From assembly GCA_963942565.1 (NCBI GenBank), contig OZ012691.1, positions 14,457,996 through 14,521,995 on the forward strand: 64,000 nt of DNA. The letters are read 5' to 3'. Under the pieces are notes generated by a model. That model was not told the origin of the DNA. It did not search any database and was given only the letters and a program-made list of their open reading frames with translations. Made by a program: the position numbers and the translations under genes. Positions 63,981 through 64,000 of this stretch are shown here, piece by piece. How positions within the stretch are numbered: the first letter of the stretch is position 1; every line of letters begins with the position of its first letter. The DNA is from Maea johnstoni. Its lineage: Eukaryota; Annelida; Polychaeta; Spionida; Magelonidae.

Positions 63981-64000
63981 AGAGAGAGTCTCGCTAACCT

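Overview
The window is animal nuclear DNA, probably from a marine invertebrate. It has short exons with GT-AG introns, two proteins close to their vertebrate orthologues, tRNA-derived SINEs, and a dense load of small DNA transposons, minisatellites and (AT)n tracts. I cannot name the species from sequence alone. One 200-base run of N lies in an (AT)n tract at 21465-21664. I saw no RNA gene outside SINEs, no CRISPR array and no retroviral or LTR element.

Two host genes are present, both on the minus strand. (1) HFM1/MER3, the meiotic crossover DNA helicase, occupies 90-20871. Eighteen exons can be joined in frame, about 708 codons, covering a low-complexity N-terminal region, all the Ski2-like helicase motifs and the start of the winged-helix part. 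The 5' end is not resolved and the 3' part (Sec63 domain) runs off the left edge. One intron is a minor-class AT-AC (U12) intron and one is GC-AG. (2) A protein-tyrosine sulfotransferase (TPST) is complete. It has a main coding exon (49936-50966), a 17-kb intron, a C-terminal exon (32555-32840), and a proposed non-coding first exon near 63.6-63.9 kb behind a TATA/GC-box promoter.

Layout: 0-21 kb, HFM1 with introns carrying a LINE fragment, a 2.8-kb foldback element and several hAT and mariner-type MITEs. 21-31 kb, intergenic repeats, including two tRNA-Thr SINEs, an AT-rich palindromic array and a 152-bp satellite with dimeric order. 31-64 kb, TPST with its 3' minisatellite and introns full of two TTAA-flanked MITE families, a PIF/Harbinger-like element, a nested 1.4-kb TA-flanked element, SINE-derived satellites and microsatellites.

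The most unusual signals are these. Three HFM1 introns hold tandem arrays built from copies of the neighbouring exon's own 3' splice site. One tRNA-Ser-like SINE family appears to have seeded two different satellites, and two copies of it were hit by hAT elements at the same internal site. HFM1 carries a clear U12 AT-AC intron. The two genes do not form a pathway: HFM1 acts in meiotic nuclei and TPST in the Golgi.
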